Below, in pieces: positions 14,535-16,582 of a stretch of DNA of 16,582 bases. The notes under the pieces were generated by a model. That model had not been told where the DNA came from. It searched no databases and was given only the letters and a program-made list of their open reading frames with translations. The stretch covers positions 1-16,582 of the forward strand of contig DAIDJC010000036.1 in the NCBI GenBank assembly GCA_027451565.1. Reading direction: 5' to 3'. The position numbers and the translations under genes were made by a program. Source of the DNA: Limisphaerales bacterium (GTDB lineage Bacteria; Verrucomicrobiota; Verrucomicrobiia; Limisphaerales; UBA11358). Numbering within the stretch: the first letter of the stretch is position 1; the number at the start of each line of letters is the position of its first letter.

Positions 14535-15071
14535 ATGACCCGACGTGCTGCCTTGCCCGGCAATGATGCGAGTGCGATGGATGGGCATCCCGGGATTCAT
14601 CGGAGTCTGGATTACATTTTCAGGTATTTTCGCGATCCCATCACCCCCTCGGACCTGGCCAGGCTGTGTGGAATGTCCCGGCGGGGTTTCTACATGGCTT
14701 TCCAAAAAAAAGTGGGCGCCAGTCCCGGCGCCATTCTCCGCGGGTGCCGCATTGAATATGCCAAGCAATTATTGATCGAGGATGACCTTCTTTTAACCCA
14801 GATTGCCGGGCAATGCGGCTTTCGCAGCGTGAACAGCTTTTGCGTGGCTTTCCAGCGCGCCGTCAAGATATCGCCCAAACGGTACCAGCGCCGATGCTGG
14901 CTGGCTGTCTGCCGGGAGTTGAAAAAAGACGCCGGGCACGCTAGCCAGTCTGCATCGGCCATAACATTTCCTGCCAGTCTGGGAGGCAAGTCAATCCCAG
15001 GCATCGCCTCTCCGCCATCCAGATCAAACAGGAGAAAGCAAAAAGATGTTATAGCCCGCCAACCCCGCTGA
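14535..15071 (+). CDS. AraC/XylS-family DNA-binding domain protein without sensor domain
   Basis: The product has 178 residues from ATG 14535 (ATG 14499 would add 12). Residues ~18-118 are an AraC-type double helix-turn-helix: 'ITPSDLARLCGMSRRGFYMAF' is the first HTH, and 'LTQIAGQCGFRSVNSFCVAF..AVKISPKRYQRR' is the second HTH with the family's C-terminal signature. The wording, especially the HPGI...FRDPIT lead-in, is close to the C-terminal third of XylR-like regulators, which normally carry a ~270-residue periplasmic-binding-protein-like sensor in front. No such sensor is encoded upstream here in any frame. The ~55 residues after the HTH are basic and low in complexity, which suggests read-through into former intergenic DNA. 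It may be a relic of a local pectin regulator, or a stand-alone DNA-binding protein acting on this locus. The family call is firm; function is uncertain. Confidence 0.75.
   Translation: MTRRAALPGNDASAMDGHPGIHRSLDYIFRYFRDPITPSDLARLCGMSRRGFYMAFQKKVGASPGAILRGCRIEYAKQLLIEDDLLLTQIAGQCGFRSVNSFCVAFQRAVKISPKRYQRRCWLAVCRELKKDAGHASQSASAITFPASLGGKSIPGIASPPSRSNRRKQKDVIARQPR
15030..15054 (+). promoter_or_regulatory. Strong Shine-Dalgarno followed by start-stop mini-ORF ahead of the last GH28 gene
   Basis: AGGAG at 15030-15034 precedes an ATG at 15046 by 11 bases, but that ATG is followed by TTA and TAG. The ATG is in frame with the GH28 start 30 bases downstream at 15076, which itself has no obvious ribosome-binding site. 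Initiation here followed by re-initiation at 15076 is conceivable. It may also be a chance feature inside the 3' end of the AraC-type gene. Confidence 0.2.
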
Positions 15072-15075
15072 TATT

Positions 15076-16572
15076 ATGAAGAAAATGAAATGGATTCCAT
15101 CTCTCACGCCGGTCCTGGCTTGGATTCTTGCCATCGCGCCGACTCTCCACGCCGCCGCCGCAGCGCCGGATTTGCCGCAGATACCACCGCACACGTTCAG
15201 CCTCCAGGATTATGGCGGTGTCCCAGATGGAGTTACCTTAAACACGGAGGCCTTTTCAAAGGCGATTGCTGCCGCTTCACAAGCCGGTGGCGGTCGCTTG
15301 ACGGTGCCATCCGGGCTGTGGCTCACAGGTCCCATCACATTATGCAGTCACTTGGACCTGCATCTGGACCGGGGCGCTGTGATTCTGTTTTCCGGGGATT
15401 ACCATCTTTATCCTCTCCGGGTGTTTGATGTGCGGGGTGAAAAGGAAGTGGGATCCGCGCCGCCGGTCTCCGGTGTGGGACTGGAAGACGTGGCCATCAC
15501 GGGCGAGGGCATCTTGGATGGGGGAGGGTCCGCTTGGAGACCCGTGAAACGGGGCAAGATGGGTGAAGCGGATTGGAACGCCCTGGTGCATTCCGGCGGC
15601 GTGCTGGACGCCCGCAAGGAAACCTGGTGGCCGAGCCGGTCGGCCATGAATGGCGAAAATGTTTTCAACCAATTGGAGTCCGCCGGTGATGTCAATCCGA
15701 CTGATTACGAGGCGATCCACGACTGGCTGCGGCCCCGCATGGTTCGATTGTTGGATTGCCGCCGTGTTTTGCTGCAAGGCGTGACCTTTCAAAACCCGCC
15801 CAATTGGACGTTAAATCCGCAGTTATGCGAGAATGTTTCGATCCTGAACGTGACAGTGCATAACCCGCCGTATGCTCAAAACAGCGATGCCTTGGATTTG
15901 GAATCGTGCAGACATGCGCTGATCCGCAATTGCACTTTTGAGGCGGGGGATGATGGGATTTGCTTAAAGTCGGGCAAGGATGCGGAGGGGCGCAGGATTG
16001 GGGTTCCCACGGAGGATGTGGATGTGGAGGGATGCACGGTCTATTACGCGCATGGCGGTTTCGTGGTGGGTAGCGAAATGTCCGGCGGGGTGCGAAATAT
16101 TCGCGTGCATAATTGCACCTTCATGGGCACCGAGGTGGGATTGCGTTTTAAAAGCACGCGTGGCAGGGGCGGGGTCGTGGAGAATGTGGACATATCCGAC
16201 ATCCACATGGCCAACATTCTCGGCGGCGCCATTGATTTCAATTTGTTTTATGGAGGAAAACCACCCGGGGACACGGCGGGGCAGGAGGCGGAGGACGCAG
16301 CCCCCGTGGACGAGGGAACACCCCAATTCCGCAACATCCGCATCTCTCATTTGACGTGCAGGGGCGCCATGCGCGCCATTTTGCTTGAGGGTTTGCCGGA
16401 AATGCCCCTGAAGAACATCGTGTTGAACGATGTGATGATCACCTCCAGGGAGGGGGTTTGGGTGCAGGATGCCAGCAATGTGGATTTCGAAAATGTCCGG
16501 GTGGATAACCAGACCGGTCCCGCCTTGACTGAAAAAGCGGTGCAACACTCCAGAATTCAAGTCTTGAAATGA
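15076..16572 (+). CDS. Secreted polygalacturonase, family GH28, bacterial exo-type
   Basis: The protein has 498 residues and starts four bases after the AraC-type gene stop. The signal peptide is 'MKKMKWIPSLTPVLAWILA' with cleavage in the Ala run near residue 30. GH28 signatures: NSD at 269-271, the catalytic Asp pair 292/293, HGG with H326 in place of GHG, and RFK at 357-359 followed by GRGG. A ~60-residue insertion ('VLDARKETWWPSRSAMNGENVF', ~175-235) and the HGG form are features I associate with bacterial GH28 enzymes acting on oligogalacturonides from chain ends. The exo assignment is inference and is less certain than the family. A short acidic stretch (~395-412, 'AGQEAEDAAPVDEG') looks like a surface loop. 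It has no accessory domains and no FYR-type C-terminus. It would finish the oligogalacturonides released by the endo-enzymes upstream. Its stop overlaps an ATG (16569). Confidence 0.9.
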   Translation: MKKMKWIPSLTPVLAWILAIAPTLHAAAAAPDLPQIPPHTFSLQDYGGVPDGVTLNTEAFSKAIAAASQAGGGRLTVPSGLWLTGPITLCSHLDLHLDRGAVILFSGDYHLYPLRVFDVRGEKEVGSAPPVSGVGLEDVAITGEGILDGGGSAWRPVKRGKMGEADWNALVHSGGVLDARKETWWPSRSAMNGENVFNQLESAGDVNPTDYEAIHDWLRPRMVRLLDCRRVLLQGVTFQNPPNWTLNPQLCENVSILNVTVHNPPYAQNSDALDLESCRHALIRNCTFEAGDDGICLKSGKDAEGRRIGVPTEDVDVEGCTVYYAHGGFVVGSEMSGGVRNIRVHNCTFMGTEVGLRFKSTRGRGGVVENVDISDIHMANILGGAIDFNLFYGGKPPGDTAGQEAEDAAPVDEGTPQFRNIRISHLTCRGAMRAILLEGLPEMPLKNIVLNDVMITSREGVWVQDASNVDFENVRVDNQTGPALTEKAVQHSRIQVLK

Positions 16573-16582
16573 AACCTGCCGG
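16569..16582 (+). CDS. Possible start of the next gene (first codons only)
   Basis: An ATG overlaps the GH28 stop codon as ATGA and reads 'MKPA' before the window ends. The same overlap is seen at several junctions here, so another co-transcribed gene may follow. Product unknown. Confidence 0.3.

Overview
The window reads as an extracellular pectin-degradation locus of a Gram-negative bacterium, most likely a verrucomicrobiote. That guess is inference from protein style: very large secreted enzymes padded with Ig-like modules, C-terminal tails of the type 'STNLVNW...FYRV..P', and an AraC-type DNA-binding domain resembling the C-terminal half of XylR-like regulators. No rRNA or core gene is present to fix the taxonomy.

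All recognisable genes are on the + strand and tightly packed. In order: (1) a 5'-truncated PL1 pectate lyase with Ca-binding-like, cadherin-like and beta modules (3-2486); (2) a giant multi-enzyme protein, GH28 polygalacturonase + accessory module + four Ig-like domains + Big_5-like domain + CE8 pectin methylesterase + Ig-like, cadherin-like and C-terminal domains (2524-7959); (3) a GH28-FN3 polygalacturonase (7956-10181); (4) a 0.5-kb gap carrying a ~280-bp MITE-like element with near-perfect 28-bp terminal inverted repeats ending in TTAA (10233-10513); (5) a single-domain GH28 closely resembling the GH28 half of gene 2 (start uncertain, about 10698-11981); (6) a CE12 (rhamnogalacturonan acetylesterase-like)-CE8 fusion (12041-13732); (7) a CE12-like protein that has lost its C-terminal catalytic block (13735-14496); (8) a small AraC-family protein with only the DNA-binding domain (14535-15071); (9) a GH28 of the exo-acting/bacterial type (15076-16572). 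An ATG overlapping the last stop codon suggests that another gene follows.

Taken together (inference), the enzymes would de-esterify pectin (CE8 removes methyl groups, CE12 removes acetyl groups) and cut the exposed homogalacturonan by beta-elimination (PL1) and hydrolysis (GH28). Every enzyme with a visible N-terminus has a plausible signal peptide, though the one on gene 5 is doubtful, so the action is periplasmic, outer-membrane or extracellular. No transporter and no galacturonate catabolism gene lies in the window. The stretch from about 14210 to 15071 looks decayed: a truncated esterase, a frame-shifted C-terminal remnant and a regulator without a sensor domain lie side by side.

Gene junctions are mostly 4-base ATGA overlaps or gaps under 70 bases, which suggests a polycistronic unit interrupted or re-initiated at the MITE-bearing gap. 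I saw no tRNA, rRNA, CRISPR array or clear intrinsic terminator.
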